A DNA stretch of 64,000 nt, taken from positions 1-64,000 of the forward strand of contig JAFKGR010000020.1 of the NCBI GenBank assembly GCA_017307735.1, read 5' to 3'. The stretch is from Chitinophagaceae bacterium. Lineage in GTDB: Bacteria > Bacteroidota > Bacteroidia > Chitinophagales > Chitinophagaceae. Each line of letters opens with the position of its first letter. Position 1 is the stretch's first letter. The notes under the pieces were generated by a model. It saw only the letters and a program-made list of their open reading frames with translations. It was not told the DNA's origin and searched no databases. Below are positions 1-8,518 of the stretch, in pieces. The translations under genes and the position numbers were made by a program.

Positions 1-311
1 AACATAAATCAATTTTTTCAAGTCAAAAATGTGCACAAAAATCAGAATCTTCAAAGCCGCAAAAAAAATGTGCATAACTATTTGAAATTATAAAAAAGAC
101 TAAAAAACATATATACCGCTTATTGTATGTTTGGGTGCTGAATAGTTACTTAAAATCATAGTCCGGTGAATAAAAAGTTAATATGAGAAATGCACCAAAC
201 ATCCTATTCTTTGCGCCAAAAGTGCAATGGAACGGAGCTGGTAAAATCTACCTTCACTAATTCAAAAATATAATTCACCTTCTCTCATCGTTAACTAAAA
301 AAATTAAACAA
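1..311. other. AT-rich intergenic region, left edge
   Basis: No gene is visible here. The 11-mer AAAAATGTGCA occurs twice, at about 25-35 and 64-74, 39 bases apart in the same orientation. A TATGTTTG sequence at 126-133 fits the Bacteroidota -7 consensus TAnnTTTG, but it lies 180 bases before the first gene and has no clear -33 partner. The region probably holds the promoter of the exported protein that starts at 312. Confidence 0.4.
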
Positions 312-749
312 ATGAAAAAGTTAATCACTGCCCTGATTGCATTTTTCTTATTGCAAACGGCTTTCGCCACCAATCTTCCTCCGACCTGGATGATCGACAA
401 ATTTAAATTTAACTACCCCAATTCCGTTGATGTCAGATGGACAGAGACGCCGGATCATTACGAGGTCAGGTTTACAGAGAACAGCGCCAACTGTTGGTTG
501 ATATTAAACAAAACTGATGCAAGTGTATATGCCCTCGTGCGGTATTACGAAGAACCGGAACTCAATCCGAAAATAGACAAAGAATTGCATTCATTTGTCC
601 ATCATGCCACAGTTAAGTATGTAACTGAAGTTAACATGGACAACAAAACCGGATACGAGGTATTTATGATAGGAAAAAAATATAGTTATATAATCGAAAT
701 CAATGGAGATAATTCACTTTCCATCAAGAATATGTTTAAAAATTCGTAA
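312..749 (+). CDS. small exported PepSY-like (BLIP-fold) protein
   Basis: A 145-residue protein with a clear signal peptide at about residues 1-19, with cleavage likely after the AFA motif, so it should be periplasmic. The mature part holds one domain. It has the pattern F-x-x-x-(Y/F)-P-x-(A/S)-x-x-V-x-W followed by a strand of the YEVRF type, which is typical of the small PepSY-like or beta-lactamase-inhibitor-fold proteins common in Bacteroidota. Known relatives have no enzymatic role, and a ligand or partner cannot be read from the sequence. It stands alone and is closed by a strong hairpin terminator 12 bases after the stop codon. The family assignment rests on pattern recognition only. 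Confidence 0.7.
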   Translation: MKKLITALIAFFLLQTAFATNLPPTWMIDKFKFNYPNSVDVRWTETPDHYEVRFTENSANCWLILNKTDASVYALVRYYEEPELNPKIDKELHSFVHHATVKYVTEVNMDNKTGYEVFMIGKKYSYIIEINGDNSLSIKNMFKNS

Positions 750-761
750 TGGCAACATTTT

Positions 762-804
762 AAAACCTCTTTCGGAATAGTATGATTCCGGAAGAGGTTT
801 TTTA
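762..804 (+). terminator. strong bidirectional-looking intrinsic terminator
   Basis: AAAACCTCTT-CGGAAT and ATTCCG-AAGAGGTTTT form a stem of about 16 pairs around a short loop, followed by a run of T. It closes the exported-protein gene at 312-749. The A-rich 5' side would also let it work on the minus strand. Confidence 0.85.
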
Positions 805-1077
805 TTTATATCCTGCCAATTCCAAACCTTGCTTCCAAAACTTCCAACCGGATAATTTATTCGAAAATTCAATGAATCCGTTTTGTTATACTTAGAATCT
901 GATCCTGAGAAAAATATTTGGATAACAAAAAAACGAATAATCTGATATTCATTTACGCAAATGAAGGTTGGCAATAACTACAGAAAATAGGACGCGCTCC
1001 CTTCGCAGATCAAATTCATCATACTTCATAATTCCGGCTTTGTTATCTTAGTCCTTCAGATAAATTCAATATTCCCT
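805..1077. other. intergenic region before the proline iminopeptidase gene
   Basis: Only minus-strand open frames without family features occur here. A near-consensus -7 element, TATCTTAG at 1044-1051 (one mismatch to TAnnTTTG), lies 27 bases before the start codon at 1078 and may be its promoter. I see no RNA gene or repeat. Confidence 0.35.
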
Positions 1078-2031
1078 ATGCCAAAAAATAATTACAAGCA
1101 TACACCTTTAAATCAATCTTTTTATTTTAAAGCCGGTGATGGCCATGAACTGAATGTTGAACTTTGCGGGAATCCTCATGGAATACCAGTTGTCTTTTTG
1201 CATGGCGGCCCCGGGAGTTGCATCAATGAAAAATGCAGATGGTTTTTCGATCCCAAAAAATATTACATTGTCTTATTCGACCAACGTGGAACGGGAAAAA
1301 GTAAACCTTTCCTCAGCCTTGAAAACAATACTACTTTCTCAAATGCCGGGGATATGGAATCCCTGCGCATTCATTTGGGTATAAAAAAATGGATAATTTT
1401 CGGAGGGAGTTATGGATCAACGCTGGGGTTGCTTTATGCTACTCTGCATCCTCAGCAAACTATACATTTAGTTCTCAGGGGTATTTTTCTCGGCCGGAAG
1501 GAGGATGTGGACTGGCTATTTCAGGAAGGAGCAGGTAATTTTTATCCGGAAGAATTCAATAAATTCAGGAGTTTCATCCAGCCTGACAGGCAAAACGATC
1601 TTGTAAATGCTTATTACGAAATCATGACCGGAAAGAATGAAGCAAAAAAAAAGGAAGCCTGCAAACATTGGTCTGACTGGGAAAATGGGCTTTTGAGAAT
1701 TAAAAACGGGCCGCTCAATCCGGAAATTCAATTAACCGATTTATCCGGCGCTCTTTTAGAAGCCCATTATTTTGTAAACAAAATGTTTTGGAACGACAAC
1801 AATTTCCTGATTAACCATGTCAACGGGTTGGCGAATATCCCCATTGATATTTTTCACGGCCGGTTCGATATTGATTGCAGATTAAAAGGCGCTTATGACC
1901 TGAAAATTGCATGCCCACACGCTGATTTGCACATTGTGCAGGAAGGAAGCCATTATCCTTACGATTCGCCCATGTTCGATTTATTGGTCGACAAGATGGA
2001 TGAACTGGCTGACCGTTATGCAAAAAATTAA
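1078..2031 (+). CDS. pip: proline iminopeptidase (alpha/beta hydrolase, peptidase S33)
   Basis: This 317-residue protein has the usual length and motif order of prolyl aminopeptidases, which remove N-terminal proline from peptides in the cytoplasm. The oxyanion motif HGGPG is at 42-46, followed by DQRGTGKS at 68-75. The nucleophile elbow GGSYGS is at 109-114, with Ser111 as the catalytic serine. Asp264 lies in HGRFD and His292 in GSHYP, completing the triad. The start ATG at 1078 sits 27 bases after a -7-like element. The sequence around residues 83-105 (NNTTFSNAGDMESLRIHLGI) matches the family NTT...D-E-x-L-R-x-HL-G-I signature. It fits the peptide-use theme of the flanking 15 kb. No signal peptide is visible. 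Confidence 0.9.
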   Translation: MPKNNYKHTPLNQSFYFKAGDGHELNVELCGNPHGIPVVFLHGGPGSCINEKCRWFFDPKKYYIVLFDQRGTGKSKPFLSLENNTTFSNAGDMESLRIHLGIKKWIIFGGSYGSTLGLLYATLHPQQTIHLVLRGIFLGRKEDVDWLFQEGAGNFYPEEFNKFRSFIQPDRQNDLVNAYYEIMTGKNEAKKKEACKHWSDWENGLLRIKNGPLNPEIQLTDLSGALLEAHYFVNKMFWNDNNFLINHVNGLANIPIDIFHGRFDIDCRLKGAYDLKIACPHADLHIVQEGSHYPYDSPMFDLLVDKMDELADRYAKN

Positions 2032-2097
2032 TGACTTTGGTTGTAAAGGGGTTTGTGAAATAAATTATCCGTCCATTTATTTAACTCCTCTAAATTC

Positions 2098-2136
2098 AAA
2101 AAGCTCCCCGCAATTCAGATTGTGGGAAGCCTTTTT
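2098..2136. terminator. terminator between convergent genes
   Basis: AAAAAGCTCCCCGCAAT pairs imperfectly with ATTGTGGGAAGCCTTTTT around a TCAG loop. Runs of A and T on the two outer sides make it plausible for both the iminopeptidase gene (plus) and the DUF4382 lipoprotein gene (minus). Confidence 0.75.
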
Positions 2137-2168
2137 AAATAACCATTTACAGGATCGCCGACGGAAAT

Positions 2169-3086
2169 TTATTTGTGCAGATTGATAATACCTAATTTTG
2201 TAGTTTTACCTGTGGTAACTGAAACATTGTTGATCGTAGTATCCTGATAACCGTTTGATGCATTGACAAACACACTATAAGTTCCGCCTGGTAAACCCTT
2301 CACCATAAAGGCTCCGCCACGTCCGGGCAACGCATACAAAGTATCACCTGCATTTTGAACACTGATTACAGGCATTGCATCCTGAGGCATTACCACACCC
2401 GCCACGCTTCCTGTATTGCTGACCGCATACGCACGCAGGAACGGACGTAAATAAAACTGACCATCGTGAACATTGATAACGGAACGGCCTGCGTCAAAAT
2501 CAATCCAGATTTTATAATGATCGGTTGTGACTTCCTGAAAATTTTCTCCAAATACACGAACATAAACTGAATTCCAGCCGGGCATCAGATTGAGTGGATA
2601 GGTAACGCCATCCTTTACCAAACTATTTCCGGTACTTCCCAAAGTAATCTTGAAAGCAATGATTTTTCCCTTTGTGATATTGGTGCTTGACAACAATGTA
2701 TCTGCACCGTTGGCCAAACTCAAAAGGTTATAAACACCTGGAGTAAAATTAAGTGTATCCCAAAAAGAATTATGATCTGACTCGTCCTCATTTCCCCAGT
2801 TAGACCGCCAATTCTTCCACTCATGGTGGTGCTCTCCGTCGTTATCGTTGTTATCGTTGTTACCCCACCATTTTTGTGTGGTATCAATTTTTACAGCTAT
2901 GCTTTGAATATTTACAAAAACACTATCAAAATAACCCGGGCCGTCAGTCAACATAACGGTAAGATTATTCTGATTGGGTTTTAAACCTCCTGTAGTACTT
3001 AAATCACTTTTATTACAGGAAATAACAGTGAATACCAATAGGGCAGAAACAGCGCCTATCAGCCATTTCGGAGAAAACGTTTTCAT
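2169..3086 (-). CDS. DUF4382 lipoprotein with C-terminal regulatory-like beta domain
   Basis: I place the start at the ATG at 3086 (305 residues) because a lipoprotein signal begins there, with lipobox VISC and Cys24. The reading frame extends 17 codons further upstream. Residues 42-220 carry the DUF4382 pattern, including LTDGPGYFDSVFVNIQSIAV near 46-65. Residues 225-303 resemble a carboxypeptidase-regulatory-like or transthyretin-like beta sandwich, with G-x-F-x-x-x-G-L-P-x-G-x-Y. Residues 74-107, inside the DUF4382 part, are an unusual loop rich in Asn, Asp, His and Trp, which could bind metal. The protein should be anchored in the outer membrane or periplasm. Its function is unknown. The gene is monocistronic. 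Confidence 0.8.
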   Translation of the reverse strand: MKTFSPKWLIGAVSALLVFTVISCNKSDLSTTGGLKPNQNNLTVMLTDGPGYFDSVFVNIQSIAVKIDTTQKWWGNNDNNDNDGEHHHEWKNWRSNWGNEDESDHNSFWDTLNFTPGVYNLLSLANGADTLLSSTNITKGKIIAFKITLGSTGNSLVKDGVTYPLNLMPGWNSVYVRVFGENFQEVTTDHYKIWIDFDAGRSVINVHDGQFYLRPFLRAYAVSNTGSVAGVVMPQDAMPVISVQNAGDTLYALPGRGGAFMVKGLPGGTYSVFVNASNGYQDTTINNVSVTTGKTTKLGIINLHK

Positions 3087-3665
3087 AATAGTAGAATGTT
3101 TTTTAGATGTTAAACGACTTCTTTTTTCTAAATCCATTTAATTTAAAAAATAAAAAGCCATGAATAAAAGGCAAAAATGATGCCCGACGAAAAATCAATA
3201 TTTATCTAAGGGGAACTGTTCAAAATTTTAAGAAGGAAAAGAAAAATTTGTTCTTAACACATTTGAGGAAACAGAATTATGTAAAAATATGATTCTCTTA
3301 AAGTTAAAATCCCGACCTATTGAGATTCGTTAATATGGTCTTATTATTTCATAGAATATTAAATAAAATTTTCCAGGTAAATGCCACCGTCTTGTCCGGT
3401 ATTCATTTTCAGAAATAACCACTTCTCTTTTAAAATCAGCTATCCTGAATTTTTTAAATTTGGTAACTTAATCGCTTCAAATGATCGCTTGTGAAAAAAT
3501 GTTTCTTATTGTTTCTGATTTTTCCTCTCACCTGCGAGCCAAAAAATTCAAACTTCTAATGTTTAGAATATTCAATCCTTTATCAAAACTACAACTCAAC
3601 TAAATAAATTTGTACAGATGTTTTTTTGAAAAAAAAATCACTGCCACTCCTAAATCACATTTTAA
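3087..3665. other. 579-base intergenic region between divergent genes
   Basis: AT-rich DNA with no open frame that I can support. It must carry promoters for the DUF4382 lipoprotein (minus) and for the OPT transporter (plus). A candidate for the latter is annotated at 3605-3612. No repeat, tRNA or hairpin of note was seen. Confidence 0.4.
3605..3612 (+). promoter_or_regulatory. -7 element TAAATTTG upstream of the OPT transporter gene
   Basis: This matches the Bacteroidota -7 consensus TAnnTTTG fully and lies 53 bases before the ATG at 3666. No clear TTG is present at the expected -33 position. Confidence 0.4.
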
Positions 3666-5651
3666 ATGTCCGATTCCGCAGCAAACAAAACCTCCCAAAA
3701 ATATTCAGTCAGCAAACCTTTTATTTCTGCTGAAATGAATCTTCCTGAGATTACTATAAAGGCAGTCATACTTGGAATTGTACTTGCAGCCATTATGGCT
3801 GGGGCCAATGCTTATCTCGGGCTTTTTGCGGGGATGACCGTCTCAGCTTCTATTCCGGCGGCAGTCATTTCGATGGGAGTGCTCAAATTATTTCGAAAGT
3901 CAAATATCCTTGAAAATAATGTTGTTCAAACATGTGCTTCTGCCGGAGAAGCTTTGGCAGCCGGAGTAATTTTCACATTGCCCGCACTCATTTTATTGGG
4001 AACCTGGGCGAGATTTAATTACGTACAAACATCACTGATAGCAGGGTTCGGAGGAATCCTTGGTGTCTTGTTCACAGTACCCTTGAGAAGGGCGCTCATC
4101 ATCGAACAATCTCTTCAATTTCCGGAAGGAGTGGCTTGTGCTGAAGTATTAAAAACAGGAGAAAAAGGTGGGGAGGGAATTAAATATGTGGGATGGGCCG
4201 CACTGTTTGCTATTGCTTTCAAATTTTGCCAGACAGGTTTGCGATGGATTGCAGAAACTGCAGAAGGGGCTCATTATTTATTCGGAAAAAAAATTATGGC
4301 CTATGCAAGTACAAACCTTTCTCCGGCCCTGGTCGGAGTAGGATACATTGTCGGATTTAATATAGCCATCCTCGTATTTATCGGAGGCGCTATGAACTGG
4401 TGGGTTGCCATTCCAATTATTTCAGCACTCCACGGAGGTGCACCTGCCGGAGTTTCTGCCGTGGATTATGCAAATCAAATCTGGTCAGATCAAACCCGGT
4501 TTATTGGAGTGGGCGCAATGGTAATCGGAGGTTTGTGGGCATTGGTTCAAATGAGAAAAAGTGTTTTCAGCGGATTCCGTTCGGGACTTACTGCTTACAG
4601 GGACAAAGCTCACCGCAGTTCTATCAGCCGGCTGGAAAAAGATCTGCCAATGAAATGGGTTATCGTTGCTGTGGTGATTGCTATTATCCCCCTGTTTTTT
4701 CTTTATCATTATTTGATTGGTGAAATCGGCATGGCTATTACGATGGCAATTATCATGGTATTGGGCGGGTTTTTATTTTCTGCTGTTTCGGGCTACATGA
4801 CAGGTCTTGTAGGTTCTTCCAACAATCCCGTTTCGGGGGTTACTATTGCTACTATTTTATTTGCTTCGCTGCTGTTGCTTCTTTTATTTGGAGGTGGCGG
4901 AGATGTAAAAGGTGCGGCGGCAGCTATTTTGATTGGTGGTGTAGTGGCTTGTGCAGTAGCCATTGCAGGTGATAATTTGCACGACCTGAAGACCGGACAA
5001 ATTCTTGGCGCTACGCCATGGAGACTGCAATTAATGCTCATTATCGGAACCATCGTTTCGGCGCTGATTATGGCTCCCGTTCTGAATTTATTATTGGAAG
5101 CTTATGGCATTGGCCCGGCCACAGCCGCGCATCCTGAATCGTTGACTGCACCACAATCTACTTTGATGGCTGCTGTTTCAAAAGGAGTTTTTCAGGGTGG
5201 ACTGCCCTGGACTATGATCATCATCGGAATGGTCATCGCTGTTTTAATCATTATGCTGGATTTAAGATTAGAGAAAAAAGGTTCAAATTTCAGGACGCCT
5301 GTATTGGCGCTGGCCATTGGCATTTATCTTCCTTTTGAATTGGGCGTACCCATTTTTGCCGGAGGAATCATTTCAACCCTGGCAAAGAAAAAAATCAATC
5401 GTATAAAAACGAACATGAAAGAAAATCAGATAGCGAAAATTGAGCAGCGTGGCTTGCTTATTTCATCAGGGTTAATAACAGGCGAAGCCCTCGTTGGAAT
5501 CCTGATGGCTATTCCCATCGTGATATCAGGAAAAGCAGATGTCCTGGCTTTCCTCGGTGTGAAAGATTTAATGCTGCCGGGCATCCTGATTCTGTTTATT
5601 TTACTTTTTGCCATTTATAAATTCAGTACCGGTACCAAAGAGAATAAATGA
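3666..5651 (+). CDS. OPT-family oligopeptide transporter
   Basis: A 661-residue polytopic membrane protein with more than a dozen hydrophobic segments. The first runs from about residues 29 to 50. Segments alternate with Gly/Ala-rich helices, as in the OPT (oligopeptide transporter) superfamily. Recognisable stretches are a Q-FPEG-VACAEVLK motif near residues 150-162, an Asn-Pro-Val-Ser-Gly motif near 387-391 (SSNNPVSGVT), and DNLHDLKTGQILGATPWRLQ near 438-457. These are typical of the bacterial OPT branch, which probably moves peptides or metal chelates using the proton gradient. The substrate cannot be told from the sequence. It lies between a proline iminopeptidase region and a DNA-repair pair and appears to be transcribed alone. 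Confidence 0.88.
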   Translation: MSDSAANKTSQKYSVSKPFISAEMNLPEITIKAVILGIVLAAIMAGANAYLGLFAGMTVSASIPAAVISMGVLKLFRKSNILENNVVQTCASAGEALAAGVIFTLPALILLGTWARFNYVQTSLIAGFGGILGVLFTVPLRRALIIEQSLQFPEGVACAEVLKTGEKGGEGIKYVGWAALFAIAFKFCQTGLRWIAETAEGAHYLFGKKIMAYASTNLSPALVGVGYIVGFNIAILVFIGGAMNWWVAIPIISALHGGAPAGVSAVDYANQIWSDQTRFIGVGAMVIGGLWALVQMRKSVFSGFRSGLTAYRDKAHRSSISRLEKDLPMKWVIVAVVIAIIPLFFLYHYLIGEIGMAITMAIIMVLGGFLFSAVSGYMTGLVGSSNNPVSGVTIATILFASLLLLLLFGGGGDVKGAAAAILIGGVVACAVAIAGDNLHDLKTGQILGATPWRLQLMLIIGTIVSALIMAPVLNLLLEAYGIGPATAAHPESLTAPQSTLMAAVSKGVFQGGLPWTMIIIGMVIAVLIIMLDLRLEKKGSNFRTPVLALAIGIYLPFELGVPIFAGGIISTLAKKKINRIKTNMKENQIAKIEQRGLLISSGLITGEALVGILMAIPIVISGKADVLAFLGVKDLMLPGILILFILLFAIYKFSTGTKENK

Positions 5652-5798
5652 ACGGAGTTTATAGTTTAGAAATAAATTCAGAATAAAATAACGTATGCAT
5701 CCTGCATGATATTTGAAACTTGAATTTTGAATCCTGAAAAATTAAAATAAGATACTGAAGCCCATACCGCGTACAATTTCCTCCGAATTTCTCTCCCA

Positions 5799-5816
5799 TC
5801 CATTACCCTAACTTCG
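5799..5816 (+). promoter_or_regulatory. 18-bp element shared with the pdeM promoter (helicase copy)
   Basis: The 18 bases TCCATTACCCTAACTTCG differ at only two positions from those at 8475-8492. The last eight form a -7-like element (TAACTTCG, one mismatch to TAnnTTTG). It ends five bases before the ATG of the helicase gene. That would give an almost leaderless transcript if it is the core promoter. Confidence 0.4.
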
Positions 5817-5821
5817 CTTTG

Positions 5822-8308
5822 ATGGAAATTCAGTCTTCAAAAGGTTTTCGCCTGATCGAAAAATGGCTCAGTAAAAAAGGACTTTCAGCTTTTCCTTTTC
5901 AGGAAGAAACCTGGGCTAAAATATTAAACGGATATTCAGGACTTGTGAATGCACCAACCGGATGTGGCAAAACTTTCAGTGTATTTCTGGGAGCGCTGAT
6001 TCAATTCATTAATGAACATCCAAATGAATTACACAAAAAAAATAATGGGCTGCAACTTTTGTGGATCACTCCGCTCCGTGCCCTGGCAAAAGATCTGGGA
6101 AGGGCTATGGAAGCCGTTCTATCTGAAACCGGCATCGAATGGGGAGTGGGCATCCGCAATGGAGATACCTCTGCTGAAGAAAGAAAACAGCAAAAGAAAC
6201 AAGTACCCGAAGTCCTTATTATCACCCCGGAAAGCCTTCATCTTTTGCTGGCACAAAAAAACTATTCAGAAACTTTCAAATCTCTCCGCATCATTGCCGC
6301 AGATGAGTGGCACGAATTGCTCGGGAGCAAAAGAGGAGTACAGGTCGAGCTTGCTATCAGCAGAATCCTCGGGTGCAGAAAAAAATCAGAAAACCAAAAG
6401 CTCCTTCAAATCTGGGGCATCAGTGCAACCATCGGTAATCTGAAACAGGCAAAGGAAGTTTTGTTAAGGCCGTTACACATTCTCTCTGAAAGACCTTTAG
6501 CTACAATAGTTACGGCTCAAATAGCCAAAAAAATAAATATCCAATCTCTCATTCCGGAAGAAATTGAAACCTATCCATGGGCTGGCCATCTCGGATTAAA
6601 AATGATTAACGATGTCATTGATGTTATAATGAAAAGTAAAACCACACTTCTCTTCATCAATACCCGTGGCATGTCTGAAAGATGGTATCATGCTTTGGTT
6701 GAGCATTGTCCCGAACTGGCAGGTTTGATTGCACTTCATCACGGAAGTATCGAACCCGAAATCAGGAATTGGGTGGAGGAAAACCTGCACACCGGAAAAC
6801 TGAAAGTAGTTGTGTGTACTTCAAGTCTCGATCTGGGAGTTGATTTTCGCCCGGTCGAGACCGTTATACAAGTCGGATCTCCCAAAGGTGTGGCACGTTT
6901 TTTACAAAGGGCCGGCAGAAGCGGACACAGCCCCGGTGAAACAAGCAAAATCTATTTTGTTCCGACACATTCACTTGAGTTGGCAGAAGCGGCTGCTTTG
7001 AAAGAAGCCAATGAATTAAAAATTATCGAAAGTAAAGAACCCCGAATCAATTGCTATGATGTATTGTTGCAATATCTCACAACCCTTGCCGTATCTGACG
7101 GATTTGATGCCAATGAGATTTTTGATGAAATAAAATGTACCAATTGTTATTCTGAGATTTCGAGAGAAGAATTCGATCAGTGCCTCGTCTTTTTAACCAG
7201 TGGCGGCCCCTCTCTCACAGAATATGAAGACTTCAGAAAAGCGGAAATCATTGACGGGAAATTTAAAATTACCAATCGAAAAATTGCCATGCGCCACCGG
7301 ATGCACATCGGAACCATCGTCAGTGAACCCATGATGAAAGTGAAATTCATTGGTGGAGGTTATATCGGTGTCATTGAAGAATATTTTATTTCAAGATTGA
7401 ATGCAGGAGATTCTTTTACTTTGGCAGGTCATAATCTCGAGTTTGTCATGATTAAAGACATGACCGCTCTCGTGAGAAAATCTAAATCAAAAAAATCAAT
7501 TGTGCCAAGCTGGCTGGGAGGCAGAATGCCACTTTCCGCCGATTTAGGGCACTTGTTAAGAAAAAAGATTTCAGAATCACAAAAAGGGAATCCTGATAAT
7601 CAGGAAGAATTGAATGTGCTGAATCCGCTTTTTCAATTGCAATCGTTTCTCTCACACATACCGGCAGAAAATGAATTACTGATTGAACAAATTGAAACAG
7701 ATGACGGGTTTCATCTGTTTGTATTTCCTTTTGAAGGCAGGTTGGTTCACGAAGCGCTTGCTGCTCTTGTAGCCTTCCGGTTGAGCCAAATCATTCCCAT
7801 TACCTTTTCATTTGCCATGAATGATTACGGCTTTGAATTATTGAGCGATCAGCCCATTCCGCTTGATGACGGTAATGCATACACTGTTTTTTCACCAAAG
7901 AATTTGTTGCAGGATATCCAGCACAGCATGAAGAGTGCAGAAATGGCAAGAAGAAAGTTCAGGGATATTGCCGTCATTGGCGGATTGATTTTTCAGGGAT
8001 ACCCCGGCGAACATAAAAAAGCAAGGCACCTGCAATCTTCAGCCGGATTGTTATTTAATGTTTTTGCAGAATACGATCCTGAAAATTTATTGTTACGTCA
8101 GGCATACCGGGAAGTAATGGAGCAACAAATGGAAGAAGCGCGATTGAGAGATTTAATGAACAGGATTCAAAAGAGCAAAATCATCATCACCTTTCCTCAA
8201 AAACTGACCCCTTTTAGTTTTCCAATCAAAGTGGACAGCATGAGAGAAAATCTGACTTCAGAAAAACTTGAAGACAGGGTGAGGAAAATGCAGTTGGAAT
8301 TGAGGTGA
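5822..8308 (+). CDS. Lhr-like DEXH helicase of the ligase-associated DNA damage response type
   Basis: An 828-residue superfamily 2 ATPase. In order it has Walker A APTGCGKT at 44-51, motif Ia/Ib (TPLRALAKDL), a DEWH Walker B box, SATIG, TSSLDLGVDF and motif VI QRAGRSGH. A long C-terminal region follows, as in Lhr proteins. The size and the Trp in the Walker B box fit the bacterial Lhr2 (ligase-associated DEXH box helicase) group, a 3'-to-5' DNA translocase linked to DNA repair. The start is the ATG at 5822; a TTG three bases earlier is less likely. The next gene is pdeM, the partner endonuclease, 210 bases downstream. The ATP-dependent ligase and beta-lactamase-fold exonuclease that usually accompany them are not next to it. 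Confidence 0.88.
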   Translation: MEIQSSKGFRLIEKWLSKKGLSAFPFQEETWAKILNGYSGLVNAPTGCGKTFSVFLGALIQFINEHPNELHKKNNGLQLLWITPLRALAKDLGRAMEAVLSETGIEWGVGIRNGDTSAEERKQQKKQVPEVLIITPESLHLLLAQKNYSETFKSLRIIAADEWHELLGSKRGVQVELAISRILGCRKKSENQKLLQIWGISATIGNLKQAKEVLLRPLHILSERPLATIVTAQIAKKINIQSLIPEEIETYPWAGHLGLKMINDVIDVIMKSKTTLLFINTRGMSERWYHALVEHCPELAGLIALHHGSIEPEIRNWVEENLHTGKLKVVVCTSSLDLGVDFRPVETVIQVGSPKGVARFLQRAGRSGHSPGETSKIYFVPTHSLELAEAAALKEANELKIIESKEPRINCYDVLLQYLTTLAVSDGFDANEIFDEIKCTNCYSEISREEFDQCLVFLTSGGPSLTEYEDFRKAEIIDGKFKITNRKIAMRHRMHIGTIVSEPMMKVKFIGGGYIGVIEEYFISRLNAGDSFTLAGHNLEFVMIKDMTALVRKSKSKKSIVPSWLGGRMPLSADLGHLLRKKISESQKGNPDNQEELNVLNPLFQLQSFLSHIPAENELLIEQIETDDGFHLFVFPFEGRLVHEALAALVAFRLSQIIPITFSFAMNDYGFELLSDQPIPLDDGNAYTVFSPKNLLQDIQHSMKSAEMARRKFRDIAVIGGLIFQGYPGEHKKARHLQSSAGLLFNVFAEYDPENLLLRQAYREVMEQQMEEARLRDLMNRIQKSKIIITFPQKLTPFSFPIKVDSMRENLTSEKLEDRVRKMQLELR

Positions 8309-8474
8309 ACCCATTTCGGCTAAAGGAGTCGATGACTGAGGCTCCTGAAGCCATCGGAAAAAATTATCCTATGAGGTGCCACAATGAGTTCACTAAAATG
8401 CCCGAAGAGGAATTAGTATGATAGGCAATATTTTTGATGTTATCATATCTCAATTTTACCTGAATCCACAACCT

Positions 8475-8492
8475 TCCATTACCCTACCTTTG
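8475..8492 (+). promoter_or_regulatory. promoter of pdeM with the shared 18-bp element
   Basis: The 18 bases end in TACCTTTG (8485-8492), a full match to the Bacteroidota -7 consensus. They lie 26 bases before the pdeM start. Sixteen of 18 positions equal those at 5799-5816, upstream of the helicase gene. Confidence 0.5.
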
Positions 8493-8518
8493 TCTGAAAC
8501 AAAAACACCATTTCACCA

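Noticed and set aside
714..974. 86-codon minus-strand open frame after the first gene
   Set aside because: It runs through a strong terminator hairpin, overlaps the end of the upstream gene and has no recognisable domain or start signal.
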